Assembly (NCBI GenBank): GCA_043785585.1
Contig: JAYVXB010000625.1
Coordinates: 1-12,592, forward strand
Source of the DNA: JBBQXV01 sp043785585
Lineage (GTDB): Bacteria > Myxococcota_A > Polyangia > Polyangiales > Polyangiaceae
Length of the DNA: 12,592 nt
Reading direction: 5' to 3'
The translations under genes were made by a program, and so were the position numbers. Below are positions 1-6,924 of this stretch, one piece after another (positions within the stretch are counted from its first letter, which is position 1; each line of letters begins with the position of its first letter). The notes beneath the pieces are model-generated. The model was not told where the DNA came from. It was given only the letters and a program-made list of their open reading frames with translations, and ran no database searches.

Positions 1-305
1 CCGCCCGTGCACGACGCCGCGACCGCAGACGACGCAGGGACGACGGCGCCCGCGCGGAGGTAGCCGAGCACTTTGCTGGAGTCGCTCGGCTTGGCGTAGA
101 CCTTCGTCTCCCACGCGAGCGCGACGATTTGGGCGGGGAAGCGCGGATCGGCCGCCGGCGCCCCTGACGCCAGCGGCGCAGCAGAGGACGACGACGACGG
201 AGACGGATCGATCGCCGCCGCCGCGCCGCCGTCGGACGACGCCGCGTCGCGCTTCGAGCAAGCGACCATGGCTGCGATCGAGAGGAGGACGAGCTGCGCG
301 CGCAT
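1..305 (-). CDS. Partial lipoprotein with SH3-like segment (runs off the window)
   Basis: The reading frame starts at ATG 305-303 on the minus strand and stays open to the window edge, giving about 101 residues. The N-terminus is a short lipoprotein signal: MRAQLVLL, a hydrophobic stretch, then a lipobox ending MVAC with Cys16 as the likely lipidated residue. A low-complexity Ala/Ser/Asp/Gly/Pro linker follows (about residues 20-52). Then comes a segment with the pattern of a bacterial SH3-like (SH3b) repeat, including WETKVYAKPSDSSKVLGYLRAG, which in this family reads 'variant/coloured by residues, then a step in hydrophobicity'. Such proteins often sit in the cell envelope and may precede a peptidoglycan-acting domain, which here would lie outside the window. 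The start is 37 bp downstream of the stop of the preceding minus-strand gene, so the two are probably co-transcribed. No clear Shine-Dalgarno sequence is visible. The lipoprotein assignment is firm; the SH3-like call is tentative. Confidence 0.75.
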   Translation of the reverse strand, partial: MRAQLVLLSIAAMVACSKRDAASSDGGAAAAIDPSPSSSSSAAPLASGAPAADPRFPAQIVALAWETKVYAKPSDSSKVLGYLRAGAVVPASSAVAASCTG

Positions 306-342
306 CGGCTTCGCGCCGAGGCGTAGCACACGTCCGCGGATC

Positions 343-2709
343 TCACTCCACCGCCCGCCATCGCGACGGCCCGCACGCCGCGGCGACGAGGTAGATGCAT
401 CCCGCGACGACGAAGCTCGTCGGAATCCCGGCCCACACCGAGATCATGATCGCGGCGACGCTTCCGAGCACGCTCGTCGCTCCGTTCAACGCGAGCGCCA
501 CCGGCGCGGCGCGTTCGCGATCTGCGAAGCGAAGCCCGGCCGGAAAGAGCATCCCCATCACGAGCCCCAGCGCCGCCGAGCACCCCGCGGTCCACATCAC
601 GCGCGTGCCGTACGGGGCGTCCATCGTCGCGCGCGCGAGCGGCCTGATGATCGCGAACGGCATCGCGATGAGCAGCGCCGCCGCGAGCGCCGCGACGACG
701 CTCACCGCTGCGCGCGAACGCACGACCTTCACCGACAGCGCGCTCCCGATGCCGGTCGCCACGAGCAACGCCGCAAGCACGACGACGAGCGCGTACGTCG
801 GGTGCCCGAGCACGACGTGCATCCGTTGAATGAGCGCGATCTCCGCGATCATGAAGCCCGCGCCGAGCGCGGCGAAATAGGCGGCCGCGCGCCCTCCCGG
901 CAGCGGCGGCTTCGCCTCACGCGCTGCGCGCACGAGCGTCGGCCCGAGGAGAAACGCGGCGACGAGGAGCACCGCGCCGAACGTCAGGAGCAGCTCGAAC
1001 GTCGACGCGACGTTCCCCGAGAGCGCGCCCTGCTTCATCCCGAATTTCCGCGTCACCTCGATCGGGTGCAGCCAGGCGCGCGCCGACAGGATCTGAAAGA
1101 AGAACGGGCGATCGTCGGTCGGCGCCGAGGTGTCGAGATTTTGCGATGCGCCGGCCGCGGCGAGCGCGACGTCGTTCGGCGCGTCGAGGATCGCGTCGAG
1201 GAGCGGATCTTTCGACGGCTCGCCCGGGAGGACGAGCGTCTCGAGCTGCAGCTTCGCCGCGTGCTCGCGCAGCTTCGTGAGATCGACGGCGGAGAGCGGC
1301 GTCGGGCTGACGAGCATCGTGGCGACCTTGCTCGCGGCGACGAGCGCGATGTGATCGCGCGGGCGCGCCGCACCGCGATCGAGGAGCGACGCGACCGCGA
1401 GCGCGACGAGGCGCGACGTCTCGCTCAAGCGCGCCGGATCGTACCAACGCGAGAACGTGAGCACGCCGTCGGGCTCGACGCGACGCAAGAAGAGCGACCA
1501 CGCCTCGCGCGTGTAGAGCGTCGACTCGGTGTGCGCGAACGCGCCTGCGCTCGTCGCGGCCCACGTGTCGACGAGCGACGCTTGCAGCACGCGGCACTTC
1601 ACGCCGCTACGCGCGAGCTCGGTGCGGCCATCGCCGACGATGACGCGAACGCGGTGATCGCGCAGGATCGGCGAGTACGCGGCGACGCTTTGAAGCATCG
1701 CGACCATCGCCGGGTTGATCTCGAAGCCGACGACCTCGTCGTGTCCCCACAGAAGCGCCGCTTCGATGTCGCGTCCGCCGCCCGTGCCGATGACGCACGC
1801 GGTGCCGTCCGATCGGAGCGCGTGCGCGGACGACGTGGCGTCGGACTTGAGGAGCTCGAGCTTGTCGAGCGTCGAGTACGCGTAGACGACCGTCGACGCG
1901 TCGCCGTCGATCCGCGCGACGGCGACCGGGTGATTCCGCGGCGGCGTCGTCGGCGCGTACGACCAGAGCGGGAACGGGCGCGGCGCGAAGCTCGTCAGGG
2001 CGACGTACGACAGCGGGTTCCACGCTTCGAAGAGCGGCGCGCCGTCCATGTGCGGCACCCCCTTCGCGTACCGAACGACGAGGCCGTGCGACGTGAATTC
2101 GGTCAGTGCGAGGAGAGCGATCATGGCCGCGCACGCGCCGCGCGCCGTCCGGCGCGCGCCGTTCTCCGCGACGACGCTCGCCGCTCCCGCGAGCGCCGCC
2201 GCCACCGCGACCATCGCGCCCGGCCCCGACATCGGCCCCAGCATCGCGAGCGGCAGGAGCGCGCCCCCCGCCGCCGCGACGAGATCGACCGCGTACACCG
2301 CCGGCAGCGATACCGGCGACTCCGCCATGAGGCGCGCGACGACGCTCCCGCCCGCGACCATCGGCACCGTCGCGGCCGCGATCACGAGGAGGAGCGACGC
2401 GAACGACGCAACGTCCGGCGTGAACGAAATCGGCACCGACAGAATCACGATGGTCGCCGCGACGAGGCCGATCGCGAAGACGACCAGTCGCCGCGCGATC
2501 CACGGCGCCATCGGAGCGGCGTCGCGCTGCGCCTTCATGGCCGCCAGCGATCCGCTCGTCACGCCGAGCATCGCGATCGACAACACGAGAAACGCGAGGC
2601 CGTACCACGTGCTCACCGAGAGCAGGCGCGTGACGAGGACCTCGGTCGCGACGATCGCCGCGGACGTGAGCCCGAGCACGAAGAGCCCAGCCTGACGGGA
2701 CAGAGACAC
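343..2709 (-). CDS. Membrane protein with spermidine-synthase-like (class I SAM-type) domain
   Basis: About 788 residues from GTG 2709. The open frame continues upstream to 3054, but that part overlaps the divergent gene and is not hydrophobic, so GTG 2709, directly before SLSRQAGLFVLGL, is preferred. Layout: hydrophobic helices at about 5-205; a soluble spermidine-synthase/methyltransferase-like domain at about 265-530; more helices at about 560-785. The nucleotide-binding signature is clear: VIGTGGGRDIE at 306-316, FEINP at 329-333 and VGDGR at 358-362. Where canonical SpeE has a D-S-S/T-D-P catalytic loop, this protein has LVDTWAATSAG (379-389), lacking the second Asp, so true aminopropyl transfer is doubtful. 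The membrane/SpeE/membrane architecture is known in uncharacterised bacterial families. It likely acts at the inner membrane on an unknown substrate. It probably leads an operon with the lipoprotein gene downstream. Confidence 0.88.
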   Translation of the reverse strand: MSLSRQAGLFVLGLTSAAIVATEVLVTRLLSVSTWYGLAFLVLSIAMLGVTSGSLAAMKAQRDAAPMAPWIARRLVVFAIGLVAATIVILSVPISFTPDVASFASLLLVIAAATVPMVAGGSVVARLMAESPVSLPAVYAVDLVAAAGGALLPLAMLGPMSGPGAMVAVAAALAGAASVVAENGARRTARGACAAMIALLALTEFTSHGLVVRYAKGVPHMDGAPLFEAWNPLSYVALTSFAPRPFPLWSYAPTTPPRNHPVAVARIDGDASTVVYAYSTLDKLELLKSDATSSAHALRSDGTACVIGTGGGRDIEAALLWGHDEVVGFEINPAMVAMLQSVAAYSPILRDHRVRVIVGDGRTELARSGVKCRVLQASLVDTWAATSAGAFAHTESTLYTREAWSLFLRRVEPDGVLTFSRWYDPARLSETSRLVALAVASLLDRGAARPRDHIALVAASKVATMLVSPTPLSAVDLTKLREHAAKLQLETLVLPGEPSKDPLLDAILDAPNDVALAAAGASQNLDTSAPTDDRPFFFQILSARAWLHPIEVTRKFGMKQGALSGNVASTFELLLTFGAVLLVAAFLLGPTLVRAAREAKPPLPGGRAAAYFAALGAGFMIAEIALIQRMHVVLGHPTYALVVVLAALLVATGIGSALSVKVVRSRAAVSVVAALAAALLIAMPFAIIRPLARATMDAPYGTRVMWTAGCSAALGLVMGMLFPAGLRFADRERAAPVALALNGATSVLGSVAAIMISVWAGIPTSFVVAGCIYLVAAACGPSRWRAVE

Positions 2710-2713
2710 GAGC

Positions 2714-2813
2714 CGAGACTCACAGGAAGACGGGAAGACGGGAAGACCGAAATCCTGCCAAGAAAAGAAACCTTCCTCACGCTTCCCGTCGTCCCGCCTT
2801 CCTGTGAATCTCG
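2714..2813. repeat. 32-bp imperfect inverted repeat in divergent promoter region
   Basis: The left arm 2714-2745 and right arm 2782-2813 are reverse complements at 29 of 32 positions, separated by a 36-bp, A-rich spacer. The left arm contains a tandem octamer, GAAGACGG, GAAGACGG, GAAGACCG (2726-2749). The repeat lies exactly between two divergently transcribed membrane-protein genes. The left gene starts 5 bp outside the left arm, and the possible GTG start of the right gene (2804) lies inside the right arm. It could be a shared operator, a small palindromic repeat element, or a hairpin in both leaders. The matching bases are seen directly; the role is inference. Confidence 0.8.
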
Positions 2814-4987
2814 AAAGCGAGATCGACCGCTCAGGAGAACGCCGTGGTGTAACGTGCGCTTCGTTGGCGACGCGGATTCTCGGGGCGGTCGGGCTGATCG
2901 CGTGGGCGGCGCTGGCGCTGACGCGGGCATCGGCGTGGCCGACGAACGCTGCGATCGCGCTCGGGGCGGCCATCGTCGTCGCGTTCGCGCTGCGCCCCGT
3001 GTCGTCGCGCATTCCGAGCGCGCTCCTCGCGATTCCAACCGGGTTCTTCGTCACGACGTGCGCGCTCGCGGCCGCCGCGATCTCCTACGTCTTCGTTCAG
3101 TCGACGCTCCACGACACGCCGCTGTCGATCGACGCGAGCGTCTACTTGATGGAAGCGCGCGCGCTCGCGCACGGCTCGTTCGGCGCGCCGATCCCCGAGC
3201 CGGCGCTCGCGTTCGGGCAGCGCTTTCTCTTCGCGGGCGCGGACGGGCGGATGTACGGCGTCTTTCCACCCGGCTATCCGCTCTTCCTCGCGCCGTTCGT
3301 GGCGCTCGGCGCGCCGATGCTCGCGGGACCGGTGACCGCGGCGTTGCTCGTCGCGGCGCAATACGCGCTCGGACGCGCGGTCGGCGCCGTGTCGCGGACG
3401 ACCGACGATTCCGAGGTCGCGACGCGCGTGTCGCTCCTCGTCATGCTCCCGAGCTTCGCGCGTGCGATCGAGACGGGAGATCTCCTTTCGCACGCGTTCG
3501 TCGCCATCCTCGCCACGACCGCGATCGCGTGCGCGCTCTTTTACGTCGCGCGTCCCTCGCGTGCGCTCGCTGCGGCGATCGGCGCATGCGTCGGCTGGGC
3601 GATCAGCGCGCGCCTCCTCGACGGCGTCGTCATATTCGTCGTCGTCGTGCTCGTTCTCGCGGTCGCGCTCGTCCGCCGCCGTGGTCGCGCGCTCCCGATC
3701 CGACCGCTCGCCTTCGCGCTCGCCGCTGCCCTCCCCTTCCTCGCGCTTCTCGCCGCCGAGCAGCGCGCCGCCACGGACTCGTTCTTCGTCCCGACGCAGT
3801 CCGAGTACTTCGCGCGCTCCGACTACCCGCCGCATTGCCACCGCCTCGGCTTCGGCGCGGACGTCGGCTGCAACGTCGAGCATTCCGATGCCATCGCGAA
3901 GGACGGTGCGGACGGCTACCAACTCGACGATGCGCTGCGCGTGACGCGCGATCGCGCGAGCGTGCTCGGCGAAGATCTGTTCGGCTTCGCGCCGCTCGCA
4001 CTGTTCGCGTTCGCGCTGCTCCTCTTCCGTCCCGCGGGCGGCGACGCGGCATGCGCGGCCTTCACGCTCGCGCTGACGCTTGGGTACGGCCTCTTCTACT
4101 ATGGCAACGCGCCCGCGTACGGCGCGCGGCATCTCTTTCCTGCCGCGCCATTCCTCGCTCTGCTCCTCGCGCGCGCGCTCGCGCACGCTCCCCATCGCGC
4201 CGCAGGATGGCTCGACGGTCCGCATGCGCGCGGCGCAGCGATCCTCGCCACGATCGTCGGGATCGCAGCAGCGCAGCGCCCCGTGTGGACCGCTCGCGCC
4301 AAGCGCGTCACCGACTTCCACGCGCCGCGCTCCGACCTACGCCGCATCGTCGCTCGGCACGCCCTCGACCGCGGGATCCTCGAGAGCCGCGATCTCACCG
4401 CCGTGTCCGCCGCGTTCGATCCGGTCCTCGACGGCGCCGATCGCTTCGTCGTCATCGACGACCGCTCCGGCCTCGTCGAGCTCCGGCGCATCCACCCAAA
4501 GCTCCCCGTCTTCCTCGCGTTGGACCGCGACGAGATTGGGCGCCTTTACACACCGCCTCCGCCGCCACCGGGCCTCCTCGTCGAGCTCGAGCGCGCATGG
4601 CCGTCGTTTCAACGCATCCATGGGCTCGGCGCACGGCACTTCGATTTCCCATCGGCGAGCGGCGACGCTGCGCTCTTCGTCGCGTGGTCACGCGAAGGGG
4701 CGACGCTCACGATCCCGTTCGACGTATCGCTCGCGGGACGCTTCGCGTTGCGCATCGACGGGCTCGCGGGCCCCGATCACGGCGACTACGCGATGACGAT
4801 CGACGACGAGCCGCTCGCGACGTGGCACGGCTGGGCGGCAACGCTCGAGAAGCGACGCGGCGACGACCGCACGCGCGATCTCACGTCGGGTCGCCACACG
4901 CTCGTCGCACGCTGCATCGGGCGCGCGCCCCAGAGCACCGGATGGCTCGCCATCTTCGACGCGCTCGTCGGTGAGCCAGCGCCGTAG
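2804..4987 (+). CDS. GT-C-like glycosyltransferase family membrane protein
   Basis: 727 residues if started at GTG 2804; a TTG at 2864 (residue 21) is an alternative just before the first helix. Neither has a well-placed Shine-Dalgarno sequence, and GTG 2804 lies inside the inverted repeat, so the start is uncertain. Hydrophobic helices cover about residues 22-100 and several more to about 480. The loop after the second or third helix has the family-like sequence SIDASVYLMEARALAHG (108-124), followed by FLFAGADGRMYGVFPPGYPLF (141-161). This acidic-aromatic loop plus the 'DGR.Y..(F/Y)PPG(Y/W)P' pattern is typical of ArnT/PMT-like (GT-C) lipid-linked sugar transferases. The last about 115 residues (from about 612) are soluble and look like a small beta-rich domain. 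The role would be transfer of a sugar from a polyprenyl carrier outside the inner membrane; substrate unknown. It converges with the Cys-rich lipoprotein gene across 46 bp. Confidence 0.82.
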   Translation: MNLESEIDRSGERRGVTCASLATRILGAVGLIAWAALALTRASAWPTNAAIALGAAIVVAFALRPVSSRIPSALLAIPTGFFVTTCALAAAAISYVFVQSTLHDTPLSIDASVYLMEARALAHGSFGAPIPEPALAFGQRFLFAGADGRMYGVFPPGYPLFLAPFVALGAPMLAGPVTAALLVAAQYALGRAVGAVSRTTDDSEVATRVSLLVMLPSFARAIETGDLLSHAFVAILATTAIACALFYVARPSRALAAAIGACVGWAISARLLDGVVIFVVVVLVLAVALVRRRGRALPIRPLAFALAAALPFLALLAAEQRAATDSFFVPTQSEYFARSDYPPHCHRLGFGADVGCNVEHSDAIAKDGADGYQLDDALRVTRDRASVLGEDLFGFAPLALFAFALLLFRPAGGDAACAAFTLALTLGYGLFYYGNAPAYGARHLFPAAPFLALLLARALAHAPHRAAGWLDGPHARGAAILATIVGIAAAQRPVWTARAKRVTDFHAPRSDLRRIVARHALDRGILESRDLTAVSAAFDPVLDGADRFVVIDDRSGLVELRRIHPKLPVFLALDRDEIGRLYTPPPPPPGLLVELERAWPSFQRIHGLGARHFDFPSASGDAALFVAWSREGATLTIPFDVSLAGRFALRIDGLAGPDHGDYAMTIDDEPLATWHGWAATLEKRRGDDRTRDLTSGRHTLVARCIGRAPQSTGWLAIFDALVGEPAP

Positions 4988-5033
4988 AGTCGTTGGGGAT
5001 CCGTCGCTGCAGCGCCGCTCGGGATTCGTGCGC

Positions 5034-5402
5034 TCAGTCCATCCCGGCGTCGTTGCCGTTTGCCGGACAGGTGCTCGACGAGCTGGCGAAGCAGACACCC
5101 GAACCGACGTCGCAGCAGTTCGTCCCGCCGTTGGGCGCCATCGGGCACGTGTTCTGGCACTCGGTGTCCGTCGTGCAGTTCGCCATGCAGACGCCGCCAC
5201 CGCCACCATCGTGCGTGGTCGCGCTGTCGTAGACGGAGCTGCTGTCGTAGACCGATCCAACATCGGCGCCCGCCGAGTCGTGCGCCACGCCGACCCCTCC
5301 GTCACCCGGATCGATGGTCGCGTCGCCCGTCGAGGCGCACGCCGTCAGGAGACCGAGAATCAACACGGATGCGCTGGTCGCGCGCCGAAGGGTGAATCGC
5401 AT
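5034..5402 (-). CDS. Small Cys-rich lipoprotein
   Basis: 122 residues from ATG 5402, with a strong Shine-Dalgarno GGGAGG at 5416-5411, 8 bases before the start. The longer open frame upstream is therefore spurious. A lipoprotein signal (MRFTLRRATSASVLILGLLTAC) places lipidated Cys at residue 22. A disordered Gly/Asp/Ser/Thr linker follows, including the short repeat VYDSSSVYDS, encoded by a 12-bp direct repeat (5223-5234 and 5241-5252) and a Gly5 run. The C-terminal about 50 residues hold eight Cys in the order C-x3-C, C-x3-C, CC, C, C, which would form a compact disulfide domain. Similar small secreted Cys-rich tails are common in myxobacteria, but I cannot name a family. It probably sits on the outer membrane or is surface-exposed. 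No partner gene is evident; it is divergent from the phosphoesterase. Confidence 0.88.
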   Translation of the reverse strand: MRFTLRRATSASVLILGLLTACASTGDATIDPGDGGVGVAHDSAGADVGSVYDSSSVYDSATTHDGGGGGVCMANCTTDTECQNTCPMAPNGGTNCCDVGSGVCFASSSSTCPANGNDAGMD

Positions 5403-5429
5403 GGAAAATGCCTCCCGCAAGGAACTTTC

Positions 5430-5462
5430 TTTATACCTATATGTTACGCGCACGAAGATCAA
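5430..5462 (-). promoter_or_regulatory. Possible promoter of the Cys-rich lipoprotein gene
   Basis: Upstream of the lipoprotein start is an AT-rich island that stands out from its surroundings. On the minus strand it reads AACATATAGGTATAAAG. TATAGG (5441-5436) or TATAAA (5435-5430) could act as a -10 element, and TTGATC (5462-5457) could act as a -35 element, although the spacings (15 and 21) are not ideal. The position, roughly 30-60 bases before the ATG, is suitable. Called from composition and weak matches only. Confidence 0.3.
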
Positions 5463-5571
5463 GCGTGTCGGAAACTGCGAGCGTATCCGTAGCGCGCCGC
5501 GCGCCCGACACGCCGTCCCGCGAGCGTCTCGGCGCACGGTTTCGCCATCACGGTGCGAGTATGATCTCCGC

Positions 5572-6825
5572 GTGGCACCGCCGATCGCGTACCTGACCGA
5601 CATCGAGGGCCGCTGGGACAAGCTCGAAGCCTTCATGGCGTCGAACCCGTACGTGACGCTCGATCGCGACGGACGCATCGACGTTGCCGACGGCGCGATC
5701 TTCGTCTTCGGTGGCGACGCGATCGACCGCGGAGCGCACGGGCGACGCGTCGTCGCAGCGCTCCTCGACGCGAAAGAGCGGCAGCCGGACCGCGTCGTCT
5801 TGCTCGCCGGGAACCGCGACATCAACAAGCTGCGGCTCCGACGCGAGCTCGCAGGGCATCCGCCGCGTCGCGCTCCATCGGAGATCGCGAGCGCGCCGCG
5901 CGGCGAGCTCCTTCGATGGATTTTCCCGAACACGATGGGCGCGCGCGAGGCGTTCGCGATGCGCGCTGCGGAGCTCGCGGCGACCGGACGAGCGGCGAGC
6001 GACGAAGACGTGGCCGAGAGCTTCTTCGCCGACGTCGCGCGCGACGGAGCGATCCCGCGCTACCTCGCGCGCTGCCAGCTCGCGTACCGCGCGGGCGAGA
6101 CGCTCTTCGTGCACGGCGCCGTCACGGACGAGAGCCTCGGCGTCGTCCCCGGCGCGCGCGCCGCCGCGACGCACGATCGCGTCGACGACTGGATCGTCGC
6201 GCTGAACGACTGGTACTCGGCGCAGATCGACGGCTACCGCAGCGCGCGCGACGGCGACGACGGCTCGGCCTACGAAGCCGTCGTCGCATACCAAGCACCG
6301 ATCCCCGGCACGCGAAGCAACCAAGCGAGCGTCGTCTACGGCCGCCTCTCGGACGCGACGAACAACCCACACCTCCCCTCGCCCGCGGTCGTCGAGCAGC
6401 TGCGGAAGAGCGGCATCGAACGCCTCGTCGTCGGCCACACGCCGTGCGGCGACGCGCCCGCGATCCTTCGCGCGAGAGGCTTCGAGCTCGTCTGCGCGGA
6501 CAACTCGTACGGGCGCCTCGAGTCGGGCTCGCGGATCGTCGTGAACGGGCGCGAGCTCCGCGTCGTCGGGCGCGCGCGGCTCGACGACGGCTCGGACGCC
6601 GACCTCTCCGCCCAGCTCACCCTCGACGAGGACGCCTCACCGATCGGCACGCGCGATCGCGCGAGTGGCCACCTCGTCGTCGGCCGCATCGCGTGCGGTG
6701 ACCTCCTCCTCTACAGAGGGCTCGACGGTTTCCGAGTCGAGCAGCTCGCCGAGACGAACGACGCCACGCGCGCTCGATCGCTCGCCCCGCCGCACCAAGC
6801 GCCGTTCTTTCCCGAAACACGATGA
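5572..6825 (+). CDS. Calcineurin-like metallophosphoesterase, DIEG/GNRD variant
   Basis: 417 residues from GTG 5572, directly before APPIAYLTDIEG; upstream in-frame sequence overlaps the promoter region and is Arg-rich and unstructured. Metallophosphoesterase motifs in order: TDIEG (9-13, D10), FGGDAIDRG (46-54, D49 and D52), LLAGNRDINKLRL (77-89, N81), LFVHGAV (178-184, H181) and VVGHTPCGDAP (286-296, H289), then ADNSYG (309-314). In the usual family motif I is D-x-H and motif III is GNH(D/E); here they are D-I-E and GNRD. This matched pair of changes, with the 'GNRD.NKLR' run, also marks a group of PPP-like proteins I recall from protists and other eukaryotes. The hydrolytic role is likely but the substrate is unknown. 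The extra 90-residue insertion between motif III and H181 is probably an alpha-helical cap. No signal peptide, so cytoplasmic. It precedes fadN by 99 bp on the same strand. Confidence 0.88.
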   Translation: MAPPIAYLTDIEGRWDKLEAFMASNPYVTLDRDGRIDVADGAIFVFGGDAIDRGAHGRRVVAALLDAKERQPDRVVLLAGNRDINKLRLRRELAGHPPRRAPSEIASAPRGELLRWIFPNTMGAREAFAMRAAELAATGRAASDEDVAESFFADVARDGAIPRYLARCQLAYRAGETLFVHGAVTDESLGVVPGARAAATHDRVDDWIVALNDWYSAQIDGYRSARDGDDGSAYEAVVAYQAPIPGTRSNQASVVYGRLSDATNNPHLPSPAVVEQLRKSGIERLVVGHTPCGDAPAILRARGFELVCADNSYGRLESGSRIVVNGRELRVVGRARLDDGSDADLSAQLTLDEDASPIGTRDRASGHLVVGRIACGDLLLYRGLDGFRVEQLAETNDATRARSLAPPHQAPFFPETR

Positions 6826-6870
6826 CGTTCGGTCGGCGTCGTCACGCTCGCCGCTCCGAAGATTGAGCGC

Positions 6871-6902
6871 TAAGCTCCGCGCCCCCGAGCAAACTCTGCT
6901 CG
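6871..6902 (+). promoter_or_regulatory. Possible fadN promoter and operator-like dyad
   Basis: TAAGCT at 6871-6876 resembles the -10 elements often seen in GC-rich bacteria, with only a weak -35 (TCGCCG, 6848-6853). Just downstream is a perfect 6-bp dyad, CGAGCA and TGCTCG with a 5-base centre (6886-6902). A dyad between the -10 and the start codon is a typical position for a repressor that senses acyl-CoA. The dyad is visible; the regulator is a guess. Confidence 0.35.
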
Positions 6903-6910
6903 ATTTTCAC

Positions 6911-6914
6911 GGAG
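6911..6914 (+). promoter_or_regulatory. Ribosome binding site of fadN
   Basis: GGAG lies 10 bases before ATG 6925 and supports that start, which directly precedes the N-terminal NAD-binding fold. Confidence 0.55.
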
Positions 6915-6924
6915 CCACATCGTC

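Noticed and set aside
268..4974. Very long plus-strand open frame of about 1568 codons
   Set aside because: It runs antisense to the SpeE-like gene and out of frame through the glycosyltransferase-like gene, is dominated by Arg, and has no domain pattern. Long antisense frames are expected in such GC-rich DNA.
4988..5033. Search for a bidirectional terminator between the convergent genes
   Set aside because: No stem with a T-run is visible in the 46 bp.
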